From NCBI GenBank assembly GCA_039934635.1, contig JBDTLT010000176.1:1-11741 (forward strand): a stretch of 11,741 nucleotides of DNA. The letters run 5' to 3'. The DNA is from DATLFA01 sp039934635 (GTDB lineage Bacteria > Actinomycetota > Acidimicrobiia > Acidimicrobiales > WLNW01). Shown one piece after another: positions 1 through 6,711 of this stretch. Numbering within the stretch: position 1 is the stretch's first letter; each line of letters starts with the position of its first letter. A program made the translations under genes and the position numbers. The notes under the pieces are model-generated. The model worked only from the letters and a program-made list of their open reading frames with translations, was not told the origin of the DNA and did no database searches.

Positions 1-50
1 GACGGGATCGCCACCGAGTCGACTTGAGCAAGAATCGCGCCGAGGCTCAC
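1..50 (-). CDS. nuoN: NADH-quinone oxidoreductase subunit N, N-terminal start only (cut by window edge)
   Basis: A GTG at 48-50 opens a frame reading (M)SLGAILAQVDSVAIPS up to the left edge, 16 complete codons plus two bases. The GTG overlaps the nuoM stop as GTGA, repeating the 4-base overlap style of the operon. It is preceded by AGAGGAG at a 7-base spacing, the best-placed ribosome-binding site in the window. The short peptide with AIPS is compatible with the start of actinobacterial NuoN proteins, which often open with an I-x-x-P-x-(I/V) stretch before the first helix. nuoN also always follows nuoM in this gene order. The identification rests mainly on position, since too little of the protein is visible to show family motifs. 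Confidence 0.83.
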   Translation of the reverse strand, partial: MSLGAILAQVDSVAIP

Positions 51-1690
51 TTGTGTTCTCCTCTGCCGGCGCTGCTGTTGCTGTCAGCCCCGCCTTCGGC
101 GGCCTGCGCTTCTCGTTCGGCTTTCTCGTCCTCGCGTTGCTCGTCGGTCTTGGGGCCCTTCTCGGAGAAGTCGGGCACATTGCGGCTGACGTGGTCGATG
201 AGTGCGACGACGGACGGCTCCATGCGATCGAGTACCGGCTTGGGATAGACGCCGAGGAACACGATCAGGCCGAGCAGCGGTGCGAGGACCAATGCCTCGC
301 GGGTCTTGAGATCGGGCATCGACCGGTTGGCTTCGTCGGGCGTGCCGTGGAAGACGCGCTGGTAGGCCCACAGCAGATACAGCGCGGCGAGAATGACGCC
401 GATCGTGGCGACGACGGCCCACCAACGATGCGAGGCGAATGTGCCGAGCAACGTGAGGAATTCGCCGACGAAACCGTTGAGGCCCGGTAGGCCGATCGAC
501 GAGAACATCACGACGGTGAACACCGCGGCCATGATCGGCGCCGACTTCTGCAGGCCCTTGAGCTCGGAGATCTCGCGCGTATGGCGCCGTTCGTAGATCA
601 TGCCGACGAGGAAGAAGAGTGCACCGGTCGACACGCCGTGGTTGACCATCTGCAAGATGCCGCCTTCGATGCCCTGACGGTTGAGCGCGAAGGTGCCCAT
701 GACGATGAAGCCGAGGTGGGCGACCGACGAATAGGCGACGAGACGCTTGAGGTCGCGTTGCATCGTGGCGACGATGGCGCCGTAGACGATGCCGATCACG
801 CCCAGCGTGATCATGGTGGGCGCGAAGTAGACCGCCGCCTCGGGGAAGAGGTAGATGCCGAAGCGCAGGAACCCGTAGGTGCCCATCTTCAACATGATGC
901 CGGCCAATATGACCGAGCCCGCAGTGGGTGCTTCGGTGTGTGCGTCGGGCAACCAGGTGTGCAGCGGGAACAACGGCACCTTGATGGCGAACGCCACGGC
1001 GAAGGCAAGGAAGATCCACCGGCCGGTGGTGATCGACAGCACCTGCGTGTCGGCGATCGTCACGAGGTTGAAGGTCAGTGAGCCTTCGACCGCGCGGGCA
1101 TGCAGCACTGCGGTGGACACCAGACCGACGAGCATGAGCGCCGAGCCGAACATGGTGTAGATGAAGAACTTCGTCGCCGCGTATTGCCGGCGCCCGTGGC
1201 CCCACTTGGCAATGAGGAAGTACATCGGGACGAGCACGATCTCGAAGAAGACGAAGAACAAGAACAGATCGAGCGCCATGAAGACGCCCATGCACCCGGC
1301 CTCGAGCAAGAGCAGCCACGCGTAATAGGGCTTGGCGTCGTGATCGGGATCGACACCGAAGATCGCCAGCGGAAACAGGACGCCGGTCAACACGACGAGG
1401 AAGAGCGAGATGCCGTCGACGCCCAAGAACCACGAGATGCCGAGATCTTTGATCCAACTGTGCTCGGACACGAACTGGAAGTCGGCCGTGTTCGTTTCGA
1501 ACTTGGCCATCATCCAGATGCTCATCGCGCCGGTGGCGAGCGAGAACAGCAGCGCCACGAGTTTGATCAGGTCGGGGCGGCGTCTGCCGAGGAACGCCAC
1601 GACCACCGCGCCCGCCGCGGGTACCGCGATGAGACACGGCAAGATGGGAAAGTTCGTCGCACTCTCTTGTGCGAGCAGCGCGGTGCTCAT
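47..1690 (-). CDS. nuoM: NADH-quinone oxidoreductase subunit M (antiporter-like)
   Basis: This 547-residue antiporter-like proton-pumping membrane subunit sits between NuoL and NuoN in the membrane arm. The essential residues are present: E150 (FFEIVLVPMYFLI, TM5), K237 and H244 (AIKVPLFPLHTWLPDAHTEA, TM7), K268 (IMLKMGTYGFLRFG, TM8), H351 (MVNHGVSTGALFF) and E410 (GFVGEFLTLLG, TM12, where NuoM has Glu in place of the Lys of NuoL). This Glu and the HTWLPDAHTEAPTAGS motif distinguish it from NuoL and NuoN. Residues 505-547 form a hydrophilic Lys/Glu/Ala/Gly-rich tail that is absent from E. coli NuoM (509). The ATG at 1690 is chosen because it shares one base with the nuoL stop (TGATG); a GTG codon lies directly before it, and the frame is open further up only as shadow of nuoL. 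The stop overlaps the nuoN GTG by 4 bases. Confidence 0.97.
   Translation of the reverse strand: MSTALLAQESATNFPILPCLIAVPAAGAVVVAFLGRRRPDLIKLVALLFSLATGAMSIWMMAKFETNTADFQFVSEHSWIKDLGISWFLGVDGISLFLVVLTGVLFPLAIFGVDPDHDAKPYYAWLLLLEAGCMGVFMALDLFLFFVFFEIVLVPMYFLIAKWGHGRRQYAATKFFIYTMFGSALMLVGLVSTAVLHARAVEGSLTFNLVTIADTQVLSITTGRWIFLAFAVAFAIKVPLFPLHTWLPDAHTEAPTAGSVILAGIMLKMGTYGFLRFGIYLFPEAAVYFAPTMITLGVIGIVYGAIVATMQRDLKRLVAYSSVAHLGFIVMGTFALNRQGIEGGILQMVNHGVSTGALFFLVGMIYERRHTREISELKGLQKSAPIMAAVFTVVMFSSIGLPGLNGFVGEFLTLLGTFASHRWWAVVATIGVILAALYLLWAYQRVFHGTPDEANRSMPDLKTREALVLAPLLGLIVFLGVYPKPVLDRMEPSVVALIDHVSRNVPDFSEKGPKTDEQREDEKAEREAQAAEGGADSNSSAGRGEHK
58..64 (-). promoter_or_regulatory. Ribosome-binding site of nuoN
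   Basis: AGAGGAG on the minus strand lies 7 bases before the GTG at 48-50. It falls inside the last codons of nuoM, in the part encoding the charged tail. It decides the GTG start of nuoN, the only non-ATG start seen in the window. Confidence 0.8.
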
Positions 1691-3927
1691 CACAGCGCCG
1701 CCCTCGACAAGAACAGCGCGAGGAGCAGCGCCGCGCCGACGCCGACGAACAGTGCGTAGCTGCGCACGAACCCGGTCTGCAGGCGGCGGAGATAGCCGGC
1801 GCCTACTCGGATACCCGTGCCCACGCCGTTGACGATGCCGTCGATCACCTTGCGGTCGAACCGCGCCGTCGTCTCGAAGCCGACTTCGCCCGGGCCTCCC
1901 ATGAAGGCCGACACCGTGTCGTCGTAATACCAACCGTGCGCGAACACCGGCAGCTCGATGCGAGCCGGATCGACGCGCGAGCGGACGTAGACGAAGTACG
2001 CGCCGGCGATGCCGATGGTACCGACCCCGACCGCGACGATGGCCAGCACCCACAGACCGGCGCCATCGACGCCGAGGTGCGCTTCGTGCTCGAAGAGCGA
2101 CGGTTCGAGCCAGATCTCGAGTCGCTTGAGCGAATCGGTGAACGGCAGGTTGAGGAACCCACCGACGACCGACAGGCCCGCGAGCACGACGAGCGGCAGC
2201 CACATGAGCCACGACGACTCGTGAGGATGGAACTTGCGGCGCGCCGCGATGTCGGCGGCGGGAAGGTAGTCCGCGATTTCAGCGACATCGGGCTCGGCGT
2301 CATACGCAGCATCGGGCACCCGCAGTTCGCTGACACGAGTGCGCAGCGCGGTCGCCTCGCTGCGCGCGGCATCGGCGGCGCTCTTGGCCTCGACGAGCGA
2401 ACGCTGCGCCGTGTCGAGGTCGACTTCGGCCGCGGCACGCAATTCGTCGGTCGCGGTCGCCAGCTTGGCTCGGGTTGCCGCTACTGCTTCTTCGGCTTTG
2501 GTCACGGCGACGGTGGCCGCCAGTGCGCGGTCGTTGACTTCGGCCAGCTTGCGCTGCCATGCGCCAACGATCTCTTCCTTGGTCGCATCGTTGTAGCGAT
2601 AGCGCTGACCGAAGAAGGTCATGAAGACTTGGCGCGACATGTAGAAGGCCGTCAGCAGCGCGGTGACGAGACCGATGACCCACAGACCTTTGTTGTGGTC
2701 CCACGCGTGGGCGAGGATCTCGTCTTTCGACCAGAACCCGGCGAACGGCGGCACGCCGGCGATGGCCAACCAGCCGACGACGAACGTCGACGCGGTGATG
2801 GGCATCAGTTTGTAGAGCCGCCCGTAGTGGCGCATGTCCTGGTCGTCGTGCATGCCGTGGATGACCGAACCCGAGCCGAGGAACAGCAACGCCTTGAAGA
2901 ACGCGTGCATGACCATGTGGAAGATGGCGGCGACATAGGCACCCGTGCCGACGGCGAGGAACATGTAACCGAGCTGGCTCACGGTCGAATACGCAAGCAC
3001 CTTCTTGATGTCGTTCTGCCCGATCGCGATGGTGGCGGCGAACAGTGCCGTACCCGCACCCACCCATGCGATGGTGTTGGGGACCCAGCTGTTGGCTTCG
3101 AACAAGATGGGGTTGAGGCGCGTCAACAGGTAGACGCCCGACGTGACCATCGTGGCCGCGTGGATGAGCGCGGACACCGGCGTCGGGCCGGCCATGGCGT
3201 CAGGCAGCCAGAGGTAGAGCGGGAACTGCGCGGACTTGCCCACCGCACCGAGGAAGAAGAGCGCCGCGATGGCCGAGGCGGTCGTCGGCGAGAGCAGGTG
3301 CTCTTCGGTCTTGCCGAAGACGTCGAGGTACGTGACGCTGCCCAACGCCTGGAACGTGAGGAAGATCGCCATCATGAAGCCGAAGTCGCCGATTCGGTTG
3401 GTGACAAAGGCTTTCTTGCCCGCCGATGCATTGGCGTCGCTGCCGAACCAGAACGAGATCAATAGGTAGGAGCACGCACCGACGCCTTCCCACCCGAGGA
3501 AGGTCATGAGCATGTTGTCGCCGAGCACCAGGATCAACATGGAGAAGGCGAACAGGTTGAGATAGACGAAGAACTTGGAGAAGTTCGCGTCGCCGTGCAT
3601 GTAGCCGATCGAATAGAGATGGATCAATGTGCCCACGCCGGTGATGAACAGGCACATCGTGACGGCCAACGGATCGACGAGGAAACCGACGTCGACCTTG
3701 AACGACCCTGAGTGGAACCACTCGAACAACGTCTGCGTGAAGAAGCGGTCGTCGCCGGCGCGGTCGGTCAAGCCGAAGAAGACGATGGCCGTCGCCACGA
3801 ACGAACCAGCCATCGCGCCGGTCGCCAGCCAACCGGCCAGGGGCTCGCCCAGCCTGCGGCCGAGCAGCACCAGCACGAGGAAGCCGGCGAGGGGGAACGC
3901 CGGGATCAACCAAACGGCATCAAGCAT
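1690..3927 (-). CDS. nuoL: NADH-quinone oxidoreductase subunit L (antiporter-like), with long coiled-coil insert
   Basis: This 745-residue distal proton-pumping subunit belongs to the Mrp antiporter-like family. Key membrane residues are conserved: E147 (GWEGVG), R178 and D181 (TNRIGD), K231 (GKSAQFPLYLWLPDAM), H256 (ALIHAATM), H337 and H341, K345 (HAFFKALLFLGSG) and K401 (FWSKDEIL). These correspond to the E. coli TM5 Glu, TM7 Lys, TM8 His and TM12 Lys. The C-terminal part holds the long amphipathic lateral helix (about 660-720) and a final transmembrane helix (722-741), typical of NuoL but not NuoM or NuoN. It is about 130 residues longer than E. coli NuoL (613), mostly from an insertion at 445-565 between TM13 and the HPHESSW motif that starts TM14. 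The start ATG at 3927 has GAAGGGA 9 bases upstream. The stop TGA shares one base with the nuoM ATG. Confidence 0.97.
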   Translation of the reverse strand: MLDAVWLIPAFPLAGFLVLVLLGRRLGEPLAGWLATGAMAGSFVATAIVFFGLTDRAGDDRFFTQTLFEWFHSGSFKVDVGFLVDPLAVTMCLFITGVGTLIHLYSIGYMHGDANFSKFFVYLNLFAFSMLILVLGDNMLMTFLGWEGVGACSYLLISFWFGSDANASAGKKAFVTNRIGDFGFMMAIFLTFQALGSVTYLDVFGKTEEHLLSPTTASAIAALFFLGAVGKSAQFPLYLWLPDAMAGPTPVSALIHAATMVTSGVYLLTRLNPILFEANSWVPNTIAWVGAGTALFAATIAIGQNDIKKVLAYSTVSQLGYMFLAVGTGAYVAAIFHMVMHAFFKALLFLGSGSVIHGMHDDQDMRHYGRLYKLMPITASTFVVGWLAIAGVPPFAGFWSKDEILAHAWDHNKGLWVIGLVTALLTAFYMSRQVFMTFFGQRYRYNDATKEEIVGAWQRKLAEVNDRALAATVAVTKAEEAVAATRAKLATATDELRAAAEVDLDTAQRSLVEAKSAADAARSEATALRTRVSELRVPDAAYDAEPDVAEIADYLPAADIAARRKFHPHESSWLMWLPLVVLAGLSVVGGFLNLPFTDSLKRLEIWLEPSLFEHEAHLGVDGAGLWVLAIVAVGVGTIGIAGAYFVYVRSRVDPARIELPVFAHGWYYDDTVSAFMGGPGEVGFETTARFDRKVIDGIVNGVGTGIRVGAGYLRRLQTGFVRSYALFVGVGAALLLALFLSRAAL
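2230..2595 (-). other. Insertion within NuoL: predicted coiled coil plus acidic linker
   Basis: These codons encode NuoL residues 445-566. Residues 456-537 contain no Pro or Gly, have about 24 Ala, and alternate Glu/Asp with Arg/Lys around regularly spaced Leu, Val and Ala (for example RAKLATATDELRAAAEVDLD). This looks like a long alpha-helical hairpin or coiled coil. An acidic, Pro-containing linker follows (538-560, VPDAAYDAEPDVAEI and onward), then a basic AARRKF leading into the canonical HPHESSW. By comparison with E. coli NuoL topology, the TM13-TM14 loop should face the cytoplasm, on the same side as the lateral helix. The length and position are read from the sequence; the coiled-coil structure and sidedness are inferred. 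Confidence 0.75.
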
Positions 3928-3933
3928 GCGTCG

Positions 3934-4257
3934 TCATCCCTTCAACACCGACACATCGTCGGCACTGACGTGAGGACGCCGGCGCAAGATCGACACGATG
4001 ATCGCGAGACCCACGACCACTTCGGCCGCAGCCACGACCAACACGAAGAACACCGCGATCTGGCCGCCCAGGTCGTTGAGCTTCTTGGCCATCGCGACGA
4101 AGGTCAGGTTGACGGCGTTGAGCATGAGCTCGACGCACATGAACATCACCAACGGATTGCGCCGGGTGAGCATGCCGAACATGCCCACGGCGAAGAGCGC
4201 CGCGGCCAGGATCAGATACCACTCGATGGTGACGTCGACGGAAGCGAGAACGCCCAT
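3934..4257 (-). CDS. nuoK: NADH-quinone oxidoreductase subunit K
   Basis: This 107-residue three-helix membrane subunit is homologous to MrpC/MnhC. Transmembrane segments are about 11-30, 36-56 and 66-90. The two membrane glutamates needed for proton coupling are present: E43 in CVELMLNAVNL (E. coli E36 position) and E79 in VVAAAEVVVGLAI (E. coli E72 position). After the last helix comes a short basic stretch, LRRRPH, and a polar tail. The length is that of the family (E. coli 100). The ATG at 4257 overlaps the nuoJ TAA by one base and is preceded by GAGGGGG at a 10-base spacing. Six bases separate its TGA from the nuoL start, the only junction in the window without a stop/start overlap. Confidence 0.97.
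   Translation of the reverse strand: MGVLASVDVTIEWYLILAAALFAVGMFGMLTRRNPLVMFMCVELMLNAVNLTFVAMAKKLNDLGGQIAVFFVLVVAAAEVVVGLAIIVSILRRRPHVSADDVSVLKG
3937..3943 (-). promoter_or_regulatory. Ribosome-binding site of nuoL
   Basis: GAAGGGA on the minus strand is 9 bases before the nuoL ATG and covers the last sense codons of nuoK. It is immediately followed by the nuoK stop and by an out-of-frame ATG (3935-3937), but its spacing fits the ATG at 3927, which opens the full NuoL protein. Confidence 0.65.
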
Positions 4258-4865
4258 TACCCGTTGGCCCCCTCGTCGACCTTCGCTTCATCGGCCGCGC
4301 GGCCGGCCATCAGCCCGTCGAGCGCCGACGGTGGAATTTCTTGGAGCTCGCCCTTGACCTTGCGGGCGAAGACCACCGCGGCGACGACCGCGATCGTCAA
4401 CAGCACTGCCGTGATCTCGAAAGCGAAGGCGTAGCGGGTGAAGAGCAACTCGCCCAACGCCTTGGCGTTGTCCTCGGACGGCCCGAGCTCTTTGGTCTTG
4501 GACGTGGCGCCCGTGAGCGCATCACCCATCGACACGATGACCGTCAACGCCGACGCGATGAGCGCCACGCCGACGACCAGTGCCATGGGTCGCTGACCCT
4601 TGATCGGTTCGATACCGAGATCATCGGCGCGGTCGACGCCGAGCAACATGATGACGAACAAGAACAAGATCACGATGGCGCCGGCGTAGACGATCACCTG
4701 CACGACGGCCAGGAAGTGGGCGTCGAGCTGGATGAACAACACCGCGACACCGAACAGGGTCATCACCAACGAGAGCGCGCAGTGCACGGGATTGCGCAGC
4801 CCGACCACCCCCATCGCACCGACCGCGATGATCAGCGCCCCCACCACGAAGACTGCGAGCTCCAT
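4257..4865 (-). CDS. nuoJ: NADH-quinone oxidoreductase subunit J
   Basis: This 202-residue integral membrane subunit lies between NuoH and NuoK and carries the helix whose pi-bulge rotation is linked to coupling in complex I. Five hydrophobic segments are visible, roughly 3-22, 28-46, 52-77, 92-112 and 146-167. The family signature QVIVYAGAIVILFLFVIMLL is at 56-75, and GLRNPVHCALSLV at 22-34 is also typical. A polar loop at 113-140 and a hydrophilic acidic/Ala tail at 168-202 are probably flexible. The length is close to E. coli NuoJ (184) plus this tail. The ATG at 4865 shares one base with the nuoI TGA. The in-frame upstream codons are Arg-rich shadow sequence of nuoI. The ribosome-binding site is weak (GGGA). 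The gene ends in TAA, the only TAA among the window's genes, because it overlaps the nuoK ATG (TAATG). Confidence 0.96.
   Translation of the reverse strand: MELAVFVVGALIIAVGAMGVVGLRNPVHCALSLVMTLFGVAVLFIQLDAHFLAVVQVIVYAGAIVILFLFVIMLLGVDRADDLGIEPIKGQRPMALVVGVALIASALTVIVSMGDALTGATSKTKELGPSEDNAKALGELLFTRYAFAFEITAVLLTIAVVAAVVFARKVKGELQEIPPSALDGLMAGRAADEAKVDEGANG
4268..4274 (-). promoter_or_regulatory. Ribosome-binding site of nuoK
   Basis: GAGGGGG on the minus strand is 10 bases before the nuoK ATG, within the last codons of nuoJ. It supports the TAATG-overlapping start. Confidence 0.6.
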
Positions 4866-5488
4866 CAGTGCTGTCCCAGCTCGGGGGCGCGCACGCCGTA
4901 GCCGAGCTCGCCCGACCAACCGACCGAGCCTTCGTAGTCGGCATCGCCCGAAGGCGCGGTGGCCCGCATCCACGCGGAGGTGTTGACATCGTCGCCTTCG
5001 CGCCAGTCTTCCCACGGCATCTGCTGCGGCTTGCCGTCGTCCTGCACGACGAGTTCGGCTTTGGTGTAGATGGCGTCAGAGCGATTGGTGAAGCTGAACT
5101 CGAAGAGCTTGGACTCGGTGATGGCCTCGGTCGGGCAGGCCTCGACGCAGAGGTCGCAATGAATGCACCGTAGGTAGTTGATCTCGTAGACGAACCCGAA
5201 CCGCTCGCCCGGCGACGTGGGCGCGTCGGGGTCGTTGTCGCGGCCGCGCACGTAGATGCAACGGGCAGGGCACACACCGGCACACAGCTCGCAGCCGATG
5301 CACTTCTCCATGCCATCTTCGTAGCGGTTGAGCACGTGGCGCCCGTGGAGGCGATTCGGTTTGTCGATCTTTTGGTCGTGCTGGTCCTTCTTGCGGCCGC
5401 CGCTGTACTCGGTGGTGACGATGGCGCCACTCGACTCGCGGTCGCCGAACTTGAACAGCGTGACCCAGAAGCCCTTCAAGTAGCCCAT
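4865..5488 (-). CDS. nuoI: NADH-quinone oxidoreductase subunit I (two 4Fe-4S clusters, N6a/N6b)
   Basis: This 207-residue ferredoxin-type subunit bridges NuoG and NuoB in the electron wire. The two CxxCxxCxxxCP motifs are CIGCELCAGVCP (C63, C66, C69, C73) and CIHCDLCVEACP (C108, C111, C114, C118). Each motif supplies three ligands to one cluster and one to the other. The N-terminal helix MGYLKGFWVTLFK is the amphipathic membrane-contacting segment found in the family. Residues 28-60 are basic and hydrophilic (RKKDQHDQKIDKPNR). Beyond the canonical end (about 150) there is an acidic, Trp-containing extension of about 55 residues (MPWEDWREGDD and GSVGWSGELGYG), so the protein is longer than E. 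coli NuoI (180). The start is set by a TGATG overlap with nuoH and a perfect AGGAGG 10 bases upstream. The stop likewise overlaps the nuoJ start by one base. Confidence 0.97.
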   Translation of the reverse strand: MGYLKGFWVTLFKFGDRESSGAIVTTEYSGGRKKDQHDQKIDKPNRLHGRHVLNRYEDGMEKCIGCELCAGVCPARCIYVRGRDNDPDAPTSPGERFGFVYEINYLRCIHCDLCVEACPTEAITESKLFEFSFTNRSDAIYTKAELVVQDDGKPQQMPWEDWREGDDVNTSAWMRATAPSGDADYEGSVGWSGELGYGVRAPELGQH

Positions 5489-6711
5489 CAGGCGGCGACC
5501 TCCTCGAGCTCGGCTCGCTTGCGGGCACCGGATCGCACTGCACTGCGCAACAACAATCCGGCCAACACCATGACGACGAACCCGATGGCCACCACACCGA
5601 TGCGTTGACCGATGTCCCAGCCTCGCTCGCGGAACACGTCGACCGCGCCGAGCAAGACGAACCAGCCCAAGGCAAGCGGGATCAGGATCTTCCAGCCGAG
5701 ATCCATCAGCTGGTCATAGCGGAAGCGCGGCAATGTCGCCCGGAACCACACGAATGCGAACAGGAACACGATCAGCTTGACCATGAACCACGCGGTCGGG
5801 AAGATCCAACTGCGCACCCAGTTGGGGCCGAACGACGGGCCGTTGGGGCCACCGAGGAAGATCGTCACGATGATCGCCGACATCGTGATGGTGTTCATGA
5901 ACTCGGCCAGGTAGAACATGGCGAAGCGGATCGAGCTGTACTCGGTGTGGAACCCGCCGACGAGCTCTTGTTCGGCTTCGACGAGGTCGAAGGGCGGCCG
6001 GTTGAGCTCGGCGGTGCCCGCGATCCAAAAGATGATGAACGGGACGCCCCAGGTCTGGACGATGTTCCAGTCGATGATGTTGCCGATTTGGCCGGCGACG
6101 ATGTCGTGCGACGAGAGGCTGCCGGTTTTCAGGAACACGGCCGCGAGCGCGAGACCGAGCGCAGCTTCGTAGGACACCATCTGTGCCGTGGCCCGCACCG
6201 AACCCAACAGCGGGTACTTCGAACCCGACGCCCAGCCGGCGAGCATGACGCCATAGATGCCGATCGACGACATCGCGAGGAAGAACAGGATGCCGATCGG
6301 TGCATCGACGACCTGGAGGAACGTGCGATCGCCGAACATGTTGACCAGGCCGCCGTCGCGGCGGAAGTTGCCACCGATGGGAACGATCGCGAACGTGAGG
6401 AACGCAGGCACGAGCGACAGGTACGGCGCGAGCTTGAAGACGAACCGATCGCTGCGGTCGGGAACGAGGTCTTCTTTGAAGAAGAGCTTGATGCCGTCGG
6501 CGAGTGTCTGGAGGATGCCCCACGGGCCGGCCTTGTTGGGGCCGATGCGGTTCTGCATCTTGGCGATGATCTTGCGCTCGAACCAGATCATCAACATCAC
6601 GGCGACGAGCAACAACGCGAACGCGATGACGACCTTGAAGAGCACGGTCAACACATCGCCCAAGTCGACGTCGACGAGCATCGGGTCGAGCGCGAACACG
6701 GTGGAGGTCAT
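5488..6711 (-). CDS. nuoH: NADH-quinone oxidoreductase subunit H (membrane anchor, quinone channel)
   Basis: This 407-residue inner-membrane subunit anchors the peripheral arm and forms the quinone access channel and the first part of the proton-coupling axis (the E-channel). I count about eight or nine hydrophobic helices, starting with residues 20-43. Family signatures are ERKIIAKMQNRIGPNKAGPW (45-64), the SVRATAQMVSYE block (171-182, with E182), AELNRPPFDLVEAEQELVGG (234-253) followed by FHTEYSS, and WFRATLPRFRYDQLMDLGWK (322-341). The charged loop and C-terminal tail (390-407, Arg/Lys then EELEE-like acidic) follow the last helix. It is longer than E. coli NuoH (325), mainly at the termini and in the loop around 288-300 (GGPNGPSFGPNW). 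The ATG at 6711 forms an ATGA overlap with the nuoG stop, with AAGG about 10 bases upstream. The TGA stop shares one base with the nuoI ATG (TGATG). Confidence 0.98.
   Translation of the reverse strand: MTSTVFALDPMLVDVDLGDVLTVLFKVVIAFALLLVAVMLMIWFERKIIAKMQNRIGPNKAGPWGILQTLADGIKLFFKEDLVPDRSDRFVFKLAPYLSLVPAFLTFAIVPIGGNFRRDGGLVNMFGDRTFLQVVDAPIGILFFLAMSSIGIYGVMLAGWASGSKYPLLGSVRATAQMVSYEAALGLALAAVFLKTGSLSSHDIVAGQIGNIIDWNIVQTWGVPFIIFWIAGTAELNRPPFDLVEAEQELVGGFHTEYSSIRFAMFYLAEFMNTITMSAIIVTIFLGGPNGPSFGPNWVRSWIFPTAWFMVKLIVFLFAFVWFRATLPRFRYDQLMDLGWKILIPLALGWFVLLGAVDVFRERGWDIGQRIGVVAIGFVVMVLAGLLLRSAVRSGARKRAELEEVAA
5499..5504 (-). promoter_or_regulatory. Ribosome-binding site of nuoI
   Basis: A perfect AGGAGG on the minus strand, 10 bases before the nuoI ATG, lies inside the end of nuoH (the EEVAA codons). 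It supports the ATG at 5488, and suggests that nuoI can recruit ribosomes itself as well as by coupling from nuoH. Confidence 0.75.

Noticed and set aside
84..1637. A 517-codon minus-strand frame within nuoM
   Set aside because: It overlaps nuoM in another frame and encodes Arg/His-rich sequence. nuoM has all the expected catalytic residues, so this is not a gene.
1691..2212. N-terminal extension of nuoM (frame open 174 codons upstream)
   Set aside because: The extra residues are Arg-rich shadow sequence inside nuoL. The TGATG junction gives the family-typical NuoM N-terminus. The same reasoning removes the upstream extensions of nuoE, nuoF, nuoG and nuoJ.
1669..3465. A 598-codon open frame on the plus strand, opposite nuoL
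   Set aside because: Its product is Arg/Glu/Asp/His-rich low-complexity sequence with no recognisable domain, and it lies exactly antisense to the conserved nuoL. GC-rich third positions create such frames. It is a shadow.
1690..3927. NuoL/NuoM as subunits of an Mrp-type Na+/H+ antiporter or a hydrogenase-linked complex
   Set aside because: The surrounding genes include NADH/FMN (nuoF) and 75-kDa (nuoG) subunits in the full nuo order, and NuoL has the lateral-helix C-terminus. No hydrogenase metal-site motif is present in the visible NuoD.
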